Positions 38,974-49,285 of a stretch of 64,000 nt of DNA are shown piece after piece. Source of the DNA: Saccharomycopsis fibuligera x Saccharomycopsis cf. fibuligera (Eukaryota; Ascomycota; Saccharomycetes; Ascoideales; Saccharomycopsidaceae); contig CP012817.1 of assembly GCA_001936135.1 (NCBI GenBank), forward strand, positions 1,302,001 to 1,366,000. The letters are read 5' to 3'. Position 1 is the stretch's first letter, and each line of letters begins with the position of its first letter. The translations under genes and the position numbers were made by a program. The notes under the pieces are model-generated. The model worked only from the letters and a program-made list of their open reading frames with translations, ran no database searches and had not been told where the DNA came from.

Positions 38974-41707
38974 TAGCATCGCTATTGCTCCGTTGGAATG
39001 AAGGTAGCATAAATTCGTCATTAGTTTTTGAAGGATTCTCTGGGTTGACATTATTGATATATGCCCTTTGGCCTGTATTTGTGGGACTGATATTATTAGC
39101 ACTAACAGCACTAATTCCAGTAACAGCTCCGGCGGGGCCAGGTTTCGAGACTCCTAAACTTCCAGTTGCTTCAAGTAATGGTAGCGGAATACCGTTGATT
39201 TGGGTTGGGCCTGACAACCCATTAGCCAAAGCGTCAGCTTGAGCATTTGACATCGCAGTTTGAGTAGGCACCAATGTAGTTATCGTTGTACCATTTGGAG
39301 ATGTGGAGCTAATTGTTTTGAAATTATCTCTTGTAATTTGATTATAAAATGGTAATGGAACAAGTTTTCTATCATACCCATCAACTTGGAAAAGGCTATC
39401 TTGCAGACCAAAAGCAGGCACTGGTTGGCCAGTACTAATTGCTTTCTCTTTAGCAATGTTTCTTCGTCTAGCTTCATGGATGCAAGATACCAAGTCATAA
39501 AATAACGAGTTGGCCAAATGACTTCGGTTCGACTTAATAATGCCTTCTCCTTCAAGGTAAATATTTGGCTGAGTAATGATAACATAGTTAAGTTTCTCCA
39601 AAACTTTTGCTGTTCTTGAAATATCATTGTCAACATCTTTCCAGGCAGCTAACATGTTTCTAAACAACCTATGAACTGTAACTATAGATTGCCTAGCACT
39701 GTCAACATACTTGTCAAGCAATAATGGTGTCAAATGAAGTTTAAAAAGAGTAAAACATGCATAAGTGACGCTATGTCTCACATAAACTGGATATTCGCTT
39801 AGTTGTTTAACTTCAACAAGCTTAGAGAAAATTGTCACTACTCTAGTGGCCGCATGGTATGCTACTGTGACATATTTGGTTTGATCTTCAGCTGGAGTTT
39901 CTGGTAAGAATGCGAAAGCACAAACAAGCAATTTAACATACAAATAATACATTTCAGTGATCGGGTCATCAATTTGCAACTTAAATACCAATCTTTCCAA
40001 TTCACGCAAAAGAATATTTAAACTACCGGCTCTATCTTTAGCCGTCATCAATCCATCAGGTGAAGTCACAGATGAGCCCATTATGTTAATTAACTTTGAC
40101 TGAAATATGGATAAACAAATCAAACATCTAAAATTTTTAGGCAAACTATGATCTAACCGGGCATTTTCAACAAGATAATCTGTTTGAATGCATGGTGGAA
40201 GTCCAAGGATACTGGCCCAAAGCTGTTCACTGAAAAATACCAATAACCAAGTTCTAGTTCTCCATTTTTCAGCATTAATTAAACTGACCTGAGTTCTAGA
40301 AAACTCGCTAATAAACTTGCCACGGTGTAAACCTAGCTGGAAACCCAAATTTTTCGCTAGTCCAACAAATCTGTAAGAACAATCATCTAAGACTTTTTGA
40401 TTAGGCAAAGGCCAACAACTCAAAATAAGTAAAGATTGCACAATATGAGTCGATCTAGGAGTTCGTATCCAACAAGTTTCAATAGCCAATTGTTTAATAA
40501 GTGATGCGAGTTTATTGTATAGCGTCGGTTCAGGATCTGAAAGACAAGCTGTCAAACATACTGTCCAAAATAGTAATTGAGACTGAGAGTATAATTCGAT
40601 AGCACTATTTGAAGTCAAAATTGGTAAAAATGGTAGGTAATCATTGATGAATCTTGCGTGAAGCTCATTTGCTTTAGCTAATGGGAGATGCACGTCACCT
40701 AAAATAAATTCCTTGATGTTTGGGGTTTTAATATTTGTCACCAATGGGGGCTGATTATTGTTCGACTCTGTATATAAAGTTTGCCCATTATTATTACTGC
40801 CAGTACTTCCTGGTACCGTTTGACCCCCTGCTCCTCCACTTCCACCTCCTATAGAACTAGTAGTAGTATCAGGGCTAGCCGTATTTTCTCTAAAGCTTTG
40901 TTGTAAATATGGAGGCAAGTTCCTGCTATTGTCATCATTGGTAGGAGTTGAGTCATTAAGTAGTTCCGGTGATTCTCTGCTACCGTTATTTGGTCTGTTG
41001 GATGGCTGCAAAAGGAAAGGGTCCCTTTTTAAATACGTTTTGGCGATTATTGGAGGGTAGTTTAATGGCACATTGCGAGTGAATAAATGATTATTTTCTG
41101 AAAGAGATCTAGACATTGCCACTGGAGGCGACGCGCTACTACTGCGCATCACATTTTCACCTTCATTACGATAATTTCCAACTCCATTTTGGTTTCGGCT
41201 CTGACTTTCCAAGCTGGGACTACGACTCCCACTTCCGTTGCCATTACTATTGCTATTGAGAGGCACGCTATTATTGTTGACAAATCGTTCCGCTCTTTCA
41301 CCGATATTCATGCTTCGACGATTCAAAAGAGCCTGAGCAATGAAGGATTCATTTCTATGTAACAATTCAAGTTTTGCCTTTAGCTCGTCAACATCATTTC
41401 TCAAAGTCTGGATCTGGCTGCCTTTCTTAGGTCTAAACTGCGGGTCAATCTCACAGTTTAGACCCATCCTTTCGCATCGCTGGCATGGGCGGGGATAATT
41501 GTCGCTCGCATTACATTTTATCTTGTGTTGACGGCAATGAGTACAAGAAGTGACTGGACGATGGCCGGAGGTATGTGGGATGAGTGATTTGCCATCTTCT
41601 GTTTTGACTTGAACTGATTGCAGCTTCTTCTTTTTGGAGATGTTTTGGTCTGTAACACTGGGGGCAATGGGTTGTTCACTTTTTCTTTTTTTTTGTAGCT
41701 GTTGTTT

Positions 41708-41739
<32 letters not shown>

Positions 41740-41869
41740 GATTTTGTTTTTGATTAGGTGTTTGGCTTTCCTGAGATGGAGAGGGTAGAATCGGCACTTG
41801 TTCTGGTTGTGTCAGGCGCTGCTGCTGCTGTTCCAGCTGTGTCTTTGCAGTAGCGGGAGCGATATTCAT
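38306..41869 (-). CDS. Large Zn2Cys6 zinc-cluster transcription factor (LEU3-like group)
   Basis: 1187 residues from the ATG at 41869; the frame opens 41 codons earlier only from a TTG. After a Gln-rich head (about 42-55) comes the zinc cluster at 108-138 with spacing C-x2-C-x6-C-x9-C-x2-C-x6-C (CTHCRQHKIKCNA...CQRCERMGLNC), then a linker and coil QIQTLRNDVDELKAKLELL. A fungal TF middle-homology domain (about 430-860) contains RSTHIVQSLLILSCWPLPNQ and FQLGLHRG. The C-terminal 250 residues are Asn-rich and could activate transcription. Such proteins bind CGG half-sites as dimers. The RPCQRCER linker and FRPKKGSQ after the cluster resemble the Leu3-like group, but the orthologue is uncertain. 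Confidence 0.88.
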
Positions 41870-42941
41870 CCTTATTAGAGTGCTAGAATGGGGCAAGAAA
41901 GCAGCGCTTTTGAACGCGAATGTGAATGCAAAGATAAATGTGACAGCAGTAAATGTGACAGCAGTAAATGTAACAGTGGTAATTGTATTCAAATGAGTTA
42001 GGGGACTTTAGAAGATACCCAAAACTGTAAGAGCATGGCACTATCAAGCGAAGCAGTGAAGGCAATAATAATAGCATTTAGCGGGGGGTCCAACACAAAT
42101 TTTTCTGTTTCCGTTAACTGTTTTCATAAAATTCGAATTTAATAAGTGACGCGATATTGTGCCTGTTGACGCATGTACCATGTGATAGTATATTAGGTAA
42201 TATTTGACGTAATAAATATAGCCTTACATACAGTTATTTGAATAAATACTTAACATAAATAGCATAATAAGGATATTTACGCATAGTCCTCTGCAGTTTA
42301 TACAACTACTCCTGGGAGGTAGATGAGTAAGATAGATTGGTAGCTTTTGATATCACATAATGAATGTGCAAAATTTAATGAAGCCTGTTCGTAAGATCAC
42401 GTTAAAGCACAAATCAGCTCAAGGTCAAATTTATCCCAAACTAGACTACACAAAACTTTATTGGGCATTGACTATATTTTATGCAGGACAGACTGAAAAT
42501 ATAAAATGTAATAAAAAAGAGATACCGGTAAAATGGGAAAATAAGCATCAACTCGTAATAACAAGATAAACAGGTAACAGGTAACAGGTAGAACAAACAA
42601 ACAAAATCTAAAAAAAAAAAAATAAAAAGTAAAAAAGATTAGACTATAATAAAGAAAAATAGAAAAATAAAAAAAAAAAAAAAAAAAAAAAGTTTCAAAA
42701 ATGAAACATGAATAAGAAGTTGTAAAAGAATATACGAAAAGGATAAACCGTAAAAACAAAAGGAAAGAAGAAAGGAAAGAAGAACAAAAGAAAAAAAAAG
42801 TAGAACATAAATGATAACAAAAAAGGAAAAAGGTTGAAACAGCAAGCTTTAATAATATACATAAATCATCTAATTATAACAAAATATTGTAAAAGCTTCT
42901 TATAATTTTAATTATCAACCGCTATCGACATGGCATTGCAT
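41870..42941. other. Intergenic, 1.07 kb: long promoter of the zinc-cluster gene plus ICE2 3' flank
   Basis: A regulator with a long upstream region is common. A GATAAATGTGACAGCAG-like motif is repeated in tandem near 41930-41970 (GTGACAGCAGTAAAT twice). An A23 tract lies at 42669-42691, and GGTAACA is repeated at about 42571-42588. The 69-codon plus frame at 42360-42569 has no recognisable motif. Confidence 0.4.
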
Positions 42942-44675
42942 TCAATCATCTGTTTCAGTAAATAACTCAAGAGTATAAAGACCAAGCAATAAAAGCATAT
43001 TTAGCCAATTCCAAAACTGAATCTGGTTTACGACTATCCAGCTTTCAGCATTTTCCATCCACCAGCCCCATATTATCAAATTTTGGTCAATTTCATTTCT
43101 TTGAAGTAACATGAGGTTGGTGTATACTGCTATTATAAGACATGGGGAGTATGAATATATAACTCTTGATTTATCTAATGGCTTGTACCCTTTATCCGTG
43201 GGTATTGGTTTTTCAGTCATGATATTGTCTATACTATATCTAATCTTGCTTGGAGAGCTGTAGTCCAGAATCGGCTGCTTGCCGGATGTTGATGAAGACG
43301 ATAAAGAAAAAACTTCTGATTCTGAATCATACAATGCATTTCTTTTATCTTCACCGTCTCCATCTCCATCTCCATCGCCTTCATTTTCAATTTCACCATC
43401 ATCCTGGAAAATGTCTTCTTTTTCTGGGCCGTTAACGGCGGGATTTGATAAAATGCCGCTCTTCATTGACTGCTTCAATGCGGGAATGATTCTTGTTGCT
43501 GCATAGAACACTAGGATCCGATAAGCCAAATTAAACACCAACAGAAGAGTCAAATAATTGACAGCGTCAATCATAAATATTATCAAAGACAAAAATGAAT
43601 TTGTTAAGTTAAGAGTTAATACTTTAATAAAGATTTTTGCACTACTTATCGCAGTGAGCACGGTTGGACTATGATTTATGGTTGATATGAATGGTGTATC
43701 ATTGATTTTTTTACCAATCATTTGAGTAATTGACTCTTGCGTTCTGTCATTAAGCAAAAATTGTTTGAAGTTTAGCTGATAGAAGCTAACAAAAAAGTTA
43801 TTGCTAAAGTCGTAAGTCTTTAAGCTAAAAATATTATTATCAAACTCTTTTTTGAAATTGGATGTTGTTTTGGTAATAAGCTCATTAATTTGATCATTAG
43901 TCGAAGTAGTTAATTCCGGGAAAGTTTGATAAATGCACTTGACAATATATGAGAATATTAAAACTGATTCGATTAATGTACCTTTAGACGACACTATACC
44001 AAACAATGACAAGCCCAAGCAGTATGTTATTATGGAGCCTAGCAAAGTAGATGATATCAAGTTGATTCTCAAATCGGGTATGGTAAATATGTTGTATAGA
44101 AAGTAAAATGAAATGGTGAGCACTGTTCCACTGATAAGTAAATTAAGAAGCACTCTGTACTCATTATGAGTGGTAGATTTGGCATCATTTGATCTATAAA
44201 CAAGCCAATTAAAGGATTTGCCGATGGCTTGAATAAGAAGCAATGAGCAAATGCCTTCAAGAATAATGAACAAGGCGGTTAAATTTTTAATTGCGAAATT
44301 CCATACAAATATGTATCTGTTGAATTGTTTTTCAAAACTTTCGTTGTTGATGGGATGTTTATTATTCATAAGGAATATGGATTTGATGTCATAACTGTTT
44401 GTAAAGGAGCTGAGGAAAAAGATAAGAAGAGAGGGAATGAACAAATGCTGCAAGTAAAAGCAAAACCGCAACGATTTGAGTTTTCTATTTGATATGGACA
44501 ATATCCGAAGTGAGTTCAAAGTGGCATAAAGCAAGCAAAGAGTGAAAGTGAAGGCAAGACCGCACTTGTTGCCGCCCACTTCGAAAGACAATGGCACAGT
44601 GAGAATGATGAGGATCATGTATATTATGGAGAAGATGGACTTCGTTGTTTTTCTGATTCCCAAGATTTGTTTCAT
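42942..44675 (-). CDS. ICE2: ICE2, ER membrane protein for cortical ER inheritance and lipid balance
   Basis: 577 residues from the ATG at 44675; upstream codons reach only a TTG. The N-terminal helix with LTVPLSFEVGGNKCGLAFTFTL is the clearest Ice2 signature, and it is followed by about eight further membrane segments. A cytosolic loop (about 410-490) contains a Gly-Asp repeat. The C terminus has a conserved WGWWMENAESW...NQIQFWNWLNMLLLLGLY pattern. In Saccharomyces Ice2 supports ER distribution, binds lipid droplets, and restrains the Pah1-activating phosphatase. It is divergent from TRM12 across 557 bp. Confidence 0.88.
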   Translation of the reverse strand: MKQILGIRKTTKSIFSIIYMILIILTVPLSFEVGGNKCGLAFTFTLCLLYATLNSLRILSISNRKLKSLRFCFYLQHLFIPSLLIFFLSSFTNSYDIKSIFLMNNKHPINNESFEKQFNRYIFVWNFAIKNLTALFIILEGICSLLLIQAIGKSFNWLVYRSNDAKSTTHNEYRVLLNLLISGTVLTISFYFLYNIFTIPDLRINLISSTLLGSIITYCLGLSLFGIVSSKGTLIESVLIFSYIVKCIYQTFPELTTSTNDQINELITKTTSNFKKEFDNNIFSLKTYDFSNNFFVSFYQLNFKQFLLNDRTQESITQMIGKKINDTPFISTINHSPTVLTAISSAKIFIKVLTLNLTNSFLSLIIFMIDAVNYLTLLLVFNLAYRILVFYAATRIIPALKQSMKSGILSNPAVNGPEKEDIFQDDGEIENEGDGDGDGDGEDKRNALYDSESEVFSLSSSSTSGKQPILDYSSPSKIRYSIDNIMTEKPIPTDKGYKPLDKSRVIYSYSPCLIIAVYTNLMLLQRNEIDQNLIIWGWWMENAESWIVVNQIQFWNWLNMLLLLGLYTLELFTETDD

Positions 44676-45232
44676 ATTGTCATTGGTATTATTGTGCGTT
44701 TTGTGTTTGTATAGTGATATAGAAAATCCAGAAACTATAAAAGCCAAGTAAAAAAACAAGACGGCTAACAGAATAGTGAGCTATTTTGCAATTATCTGTC
44801 TCAGACGACCAATGTGGAAGGGCCTTTAAACTCTAAAACAGCGGAATTGGATGCAATAGTGGTCAGTCAAGTGAGAAACAATAAGAAAACTAACCGCCAA
44901 CGGATACAGAGACTATGGGGCAACAAATGTACTGGCTTGAAACAGAATTAAGGTCAATTGTTATAAAGAAGTGGAGCAGGAGCCTAATAGCGATGAGTCA
45001 AAGTCTAAGTTACAAGGAGGTCCAAAGAGAATCTTTTCTTTCTTTCAAAGCGAAGCGAAATGAAATGAAATCGGAAAGAAAAAACAGAAAAACCCTTTGG
45101 CCAATTTTGGGGTGATATAACCCCCCGTTTAACTATACAGTACTCAAAAGAAAAATAACTAAAAAATTTGCCATGATACGATGCGATGAGCTGAAATTTT
45201 GATTCAGGTCTGTCAATGATTGCAAAAGTATT
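44676..45232. promoter_or_regulatory. Divergent promoter of ICE2 and TRM12
   Basis: 557 bp. Close to TRM12 lie GCGATGAG (45183-45190) and TGAAATTTT (45192-45200), matching PAC and an RRPE-like element. No coding frame. Confidence 0.5.
45183..45200 (+). promoter_or_regulatory. PAC plus RRPE-like pair upstream of TRM12
   Basis: GCGATGAG is an exact PAC core. TGAAATTTT directly beside it resembles the RRPE consensus TGAAAAATTT. The pair is the typical promoter signature of ribosome-biogenesis and RNA-modification genes in yeasts. It lies 33-50 bp before the ATG, closer than usual, so it may overlap the transcription start. Confidence 0.55.
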
Positions 45233-46681
45233 ATGTCAGATGAAGGTAATAGCCATTCTGCGGTCATCGTGGTCAAGGTCCATGACAGGAAACTAATCAA
45301 GCTGGTCAAGAGTGCGCTTGAGCTGCTCAATTATATCAACAAACAATGTAAAATCCAGAAAGATGGGTACATATACACAACCATATCCATTGCTACAAAC
45401 AATACAGTGTCTTACCACGACTCCATGCCTTCGCAGTTTGCAAACACTGAGTTAGAGAAATTGCATTTTGCACACCCAAACGAGATACTGTTTATAGCAG
45501 CACAGCCAATTGGCGAAACTCGTCGTCTAGTTCAGACACCGCTGCAAAACTCCATTGAAAGTTTCTTTCGCAATTATATTGAGTCACACGATCTACTAAT
45601 TGAAGATGATAAGTTGTTGTCATTGATACTGTGTTTACCTAAAAAATGGTCTATATATCCTCCAATGGTTCTTTTTGGTCCCCATACATTTGAGGATTCT
45701 GTTTGGCAGCGCTACTTCTTTGGCGCGTATTCTGTTAAACAATCTGATTTTTTCAAAAGCCTTCTTGAACACTGCTTCGCGAACACTGAAGAACCAATAG
45801 ACAGGATTGCCATAAATAAACCGATACCGTTATTGAGCAATGGAGTAAGCTCTAATGACGAAAATGTTAAGCGTATTCCTCTTAATATTTTCCCAATTTA
45901 TGGCAATTTTGGACCATCACCAACCCTTGAGTGCATTAATTCACCGACCACACAAGATTTTGAAGATGCGTTCTGGTGTCACGCCAAACAAAACAGCATA
46001 TACCAGTACTGGGCCCCACGTTACATAATGTTTAGCCGTGGTAACGTTAAGGAAAAATTACGCATCATTCAAACATTTGCAAACATTGAAGGTAATGATA
46101 TAGTTGATTTATATGCAGGTATTGGTTATTTTACTCTATGCTACTTGGCAAAGCAGTGTCGAAAGATATATAGCTGGGAATTGAATTCTTGGAGTGTGCA
46201 AGGTTTAATCAAAGGGTGTGAAAAGAATAAATTTAAGTATCAAGTTATTAAAGCAAAAGAACCATGGAACTATGACCCAAATGCTAGAATTTATATATTC
46301 AATGAGTCTAATGAATGTGCGCCTCGGCGGTTTGCTGAGTTGTCAAGCACCAAGTTTAACAAGCTAAAGCTCACTCATATAAATTTGGGGCTTTTACCAA
46401 GTTCTAAACCGTCATGGAGCATTTCGGCTGATTTGATTAGAAATTTTAGAGATTATGAAACTAAAGAAACGGTGGTGCATGTTCATGAGAACGTTAAAGT
46501 GACGGATTTTGATGTATTTATTCAAAACACAAGGGTGCATTTGGAAAAAATGCTACTTGAAAAAGGAGCCGGAAATAATAAAATTTCTGTGACGCCAATA
46601 GTAAAATTCGTTCATTTGGAAAAAATCAAAACATTTGCTCCGGATGTATGGCATATTTGTGTGGACTATAACATATATTAA
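45233..46681 (+). CDS. TRM12: TRM12 (TYW2), wybutosine-synthesis transferase for tRNA-Phe
   Basis: 482 residues. The N-terminal half is variable, with LPKKWSIYPPMVLFG at about 138-152. The class I methyltransferase-like domain starts near 260 with the family block YWAPRYIMFSRGNVKEKLRI. The AdoMet loop VDLYAGIGYFTLCYL follows, then the acceptor segment YSWELNSWSVQGLIKGCEKN. Later HINLGLLPSSKPSW takes the place of the NPPY-type motif, as in Trm12/TYW2. The enzyme transfers the aminocarboxypropyl group of AdoMet to the modified G37 of tRNA-Phe; such a tRNA-Phe lies at 7650 of this window. Confidence 0.93.
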   Translation: MSDEGNSHSAVIVVKVHDRKLIKLVKSALELLNYINKQCKIQKDGYIYTTISIATNNTVSYHDSMPSQFANTELEKLHFAHPNEILFIAAQPIGETRRLVQTPLQNSIESFFRNYIESHDLLIEDDKLLSLILCLPKKWSIYPPMVLFGPHTFEDSVWQRYFFGAYSVKQSDFFKSLLEHCFANTEEPIDRIAINKPIPLLSNGVSSNDENVKRIPLNIFPIYGNFGPSPTLECINSPTTQDFEDAFWCHAKQNSIYQYWAPRYIMFSRGNVKEKLRIIQTFANIEGNDIVDLYAGIGYFTLCYLAKQCRKIYSWELNSWSVQGLIKGCEKNKFKYQVIKAKEPWNYDPNARIYIFNESNECAPRRFAELSSTKFNKLKLTHINLGLLPSSKPSWSISADLIRNFRDYETKETVVHVHENVKVTDFDVFIQNTRVHLEKMLLEKGAGNNKISVTPIVKFVHLEKIKTFAPDVWHICVDYNIY

Positions 46682-47646
46682 CTTATAATAAAATATATAT
46701 GTGTGTGTATAGGTAGAATAGTAATGCAAAATATTGCGATAAATATCGTGCGTTTATTGATTTTCTGACTTGAAACACTAGCTTTTATGTGGTTTTATGG
46801 AAATATGATTGTAAACAGCCTATTGGCTAATCAATGGTACGAAGGTTTTTAACAAAAGACCAACTACTTATCTTGATAGAAAAATTATTGTTACCACACT
46901 ATCCTCCCCGATGAATTTTGGTTAGATAGCTGTATTCAGTTTTTTCAGAGAATTTACAGAAAGAAAGTAAATTTCAGCATTGTGTAGTTTTTTCTCAGGC
47001 TGCAATTCATTTGAACTGTAGCTCTTAGTGGGCTCAGTTTATATGTGCTTTCATCCAGATCTGCATGCTATAAACTAACGAGCAAACTATACACAAACCT
47101 TTCGGAGCGACGTTCCATCTAACTGCTTATTCAGTTTCTAAGTTAGCAGATACATGCTATCTCAAGATTCCTTCAAATTCTAATAACTGCTTATTAATAT
47201 TCGAATTTCTATTTCATTTAGGCTTGCATGCTCGTTTGTTTTAAATTGTATACTTAGTATGACACTACTGTGATGTTTGAGAAATTGTTCTCTGTTCAAA
47301 TTATACAATTATTGGAGAGTAGGAAAAACTTGTAGTGGTTCCTTTTGGAACTAACATTTCTCTTCTAAAAACAAGGTTATATCATATTGTCTACGGTCCT
47401 GTTTTTACCTGTACTGGGGTTGTTAAAGAAAAATCTTCCCATGTTAATGTTAAAGTAGCGTGCCAACCTCAAACACAAGATTCGAGGGTAATGTCACGTT
47501 ACCCAGAAACATGAAAGCTCTCTTTTAACTCTTCTTGCTGGAAGGAGATAATCTTTATGCACACTACTTTAGTCAAAGACTATCACCTCAAAAGGTCATA
47601 AATCATATTGTGATCAACACAATTAATCCCAATATAAAATAAAAAC
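46682..47646. other. Intergenic, 965 bp: TRM12 3' flank and promoter of the PITH gene
   Basis: No coding frame or known RNA recognised. A near-perfect inverted repeat GGGTAATGTCACGTTACCC lies at 47486-47504, about 145 bp before the next ATG. Confidence 0.4.
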
Positions 47647-48360
47647 ATGTCTTGTCATCACGAACATAGCCATAATGAAAATCATCACCATCATAATCAT
47701 GATGAATCCGACCACGTTTTGCCAATTCCTACAAACCCCGCACAGAATCTTCGAACGCAAATTGACTTCCAAAAGCTCACTGGCTTGAATATCGAACAAC
47801 AAAATAGCGAAATTTACAAGATCTTCGATAAATATGGAGAGACAAAATATCAAATATTCGATTATATAAAGTCAGATGCTGACGAGCAAATGATTTTAAA
47901 TATACCATTCTTGAATAGCAGTGTTAAGTTATATTCTATAATATTGAAAACTAGCAGTGGCGAGTCATGTCCAAAGACAATTAAGTTATTCAAAAACAAA
48001 AACAATATAGATTTCGACCATGTTGAGACAACAAAAGCAGATTTTGTTCTTAATCATCCAAATGTTGGCTTCCAAGACGAAGAAGATGAGAATGAGGTTA
48101 GAGAAGATAAAAACGAAGATAATTTCGTAGAACACTTCTTACCTAGACATGTGTTTACCAATGTTACGCAGCTAACGTTATTCATAGAAAACGTTCATGG
48201 AGACGAAGACTATACAAAAATCTATTATGTGGAGCTCAGAGGCGAATTTAAAAAATTGTCAAAAGATCCGTTGATCACACTATATGAATTAGCATCTAAT
48301 CCAGCAGATCATAAAAACTTAACTTCCGCCTCTGATATAAATCAGCATTCAATACAGTAA
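47647..48360 (+). CDS. PITH-domain protein (PITHD1/thioredoxin-like C-domain family)
   Basis: 237 residues. A short His-rich head (CHHEHSHNENHHHHNHDESDH, residues 3-23) precedes the PITH domain (about 40-215). Visible landmarks are LNIEQQNSEIYKIFDKYGE, then SDADEQMILNIPFLNSSVKLYSI, TIKLFKNKNNIDFD, and a final NVTQLTLFIENVHG plus YVELRGEF. PITH domains bind the 26S proteasome in thioredoxin-like proteins such as TXNL1; the function of stand-alone PITH proteins is poorly known. The His-rich head could bind metal, which is only an inference. It converges on VPS20. Confidence 0.88.
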   Translation: MSCHHEHSHNENHHHHNHDESDHVLPIPTNPAQNLRTQIDFQKLTGLNIEQQNSEIYKIFDKYGETKYQIFDYIKSDADEQMILNIPFLNSSVKLYSIILKTSSGESCPKTIKLFKNKNNIDFDHVETTKADFVLNHPNVGFQDEEDENEVREDKNEDNFVEHFLPRHVFTNVTQLTLFIENVHGDEDYTKIYYVELRGEFKKLSKDPLITLYELASNPADHKNLTSASDINQHSIQ

Positions 48361-48571
48361 ACTGTTTGACGGAATTAATCAATGAGATATGACTAACTAG
48401 AATTTAGAATGAATTTTGGTGCTGCTGAGTTACTGCGCATATTTCCCCGAGTTGCGATACTCTAACAGAAACTCTGTGATAAAGCGGCCTATGAAGCTAT
48501 TCACAAATGAAGCCAATTTCATACACCTAAACTGCAACTTTTTGCATTTGTATCAGGAATTATTTTAGAAA

Positions 48572-49285
48572 TTACGCAGCTAGTAACTGTTCACTTTTTT
48601 GCTTATTGGCGGTATCGCTTTCTTTTTTTGATTTCTTTTTCTTCTCCTCCTCCTCCTCCTCCTCTTTTGCTTTCAGTTTAATTTCTTTATTAGGATCAAC
48701 GTTTGGAAATATAAGTAGGTTGTCAGTTTCTGGTATACTTGTAATTCTATCAGCCAAAGCTTCAGCTTCATTGCTATCGGTTTCACCCTTCACTTCCTTC
48801 TCCAACTTAGCCATTTCTTCTTCAATTTCATCATCATCAATGTTGTTTAGGTTTCCTTGACTTATTAAATCGCTGATTTCATTTTGTATATCGATTTGAT
48901 TACGTGCTTCGTCCATGACTATATCTACCTTATTTGCATTGCATTCTTTATTCAACACTTTTAAGATCTGACTACCTTGCTGTAAACTCTGGATAAAGTC
49001 TTTTTCAATCAACTTGATTTGAATGGTCGATATGAGTTCTTCAAGTGTATCTATTTGCGCTAGTGTCTTACCAAGAAGTTGTTGATGTGCTTTCCTACGC
49101 TTCACGTAAGCAAGAGCTCTCTGTCTATCTTTCCTTGCTAGACATGCTTTTGCTTGATCAATGTCATTATTGATCAAGAGCCCCAAATTCGTGTTATACT
49201 TAATGAGAGAATCGCGCTGAAGCTTTAACTTGAAGATTGCTTGATCATTTTTATTAATCGTTGGAGTAGACGAGGATTGTCCCAT
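48572..49285 (-). CDS. VPS20: VPS20, ESCRT-III subunit (CHMP6), N-myristoylation type
   Basis: 237 residues from the ATG at 49285. A further ATG lies four codons upstream (49297), but MGQSSSTPTINKNDQAIFKLK is the start that exposes the N-terminal Gly for myristoylation, as known for Vps20. The Snf7 domain follows: LKLQRDSLIKY and RKDRQRALAYVKRRKAHQQLL, which are basic membrane-binding helices, then the acidic alpha-5 to alpha-6 part DDDEIEEEMAKLEKEV. The tail has a Glu/Lys run. Vps20 links ESCRT-II to Snf7 polymerisation in multivesicular body sorting. Confidence 0.92.
   Translation of the reverse strand: MGQSSSTPTINKNDQAIFKLKLQRDSLIKYNTNLGLLINNDIDQAKACLARKDRQRALAYVKRRKAHQQLLGKTLAQIDTLEELISTIQIKLIEKDFIQSLQQGSQILKVLNKECNANKVDIVMDEARNQIDIQNEISDLISQGNLNNIDDDEIEEEMAKLEKEVKGETDSNEAEALADRITSIPETDNLLIFPNVDPNKEIKLKAKEEEEEEEKKKKSKKESDTANKQKSEQLLAA

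Noticed and set aside
41870-41992. 41 extra residues on the zinc-cluster protein
   Set aside because: Begins with TTG and encodes repetitive TFTAVTF peptide from a tandem DNA repeat.
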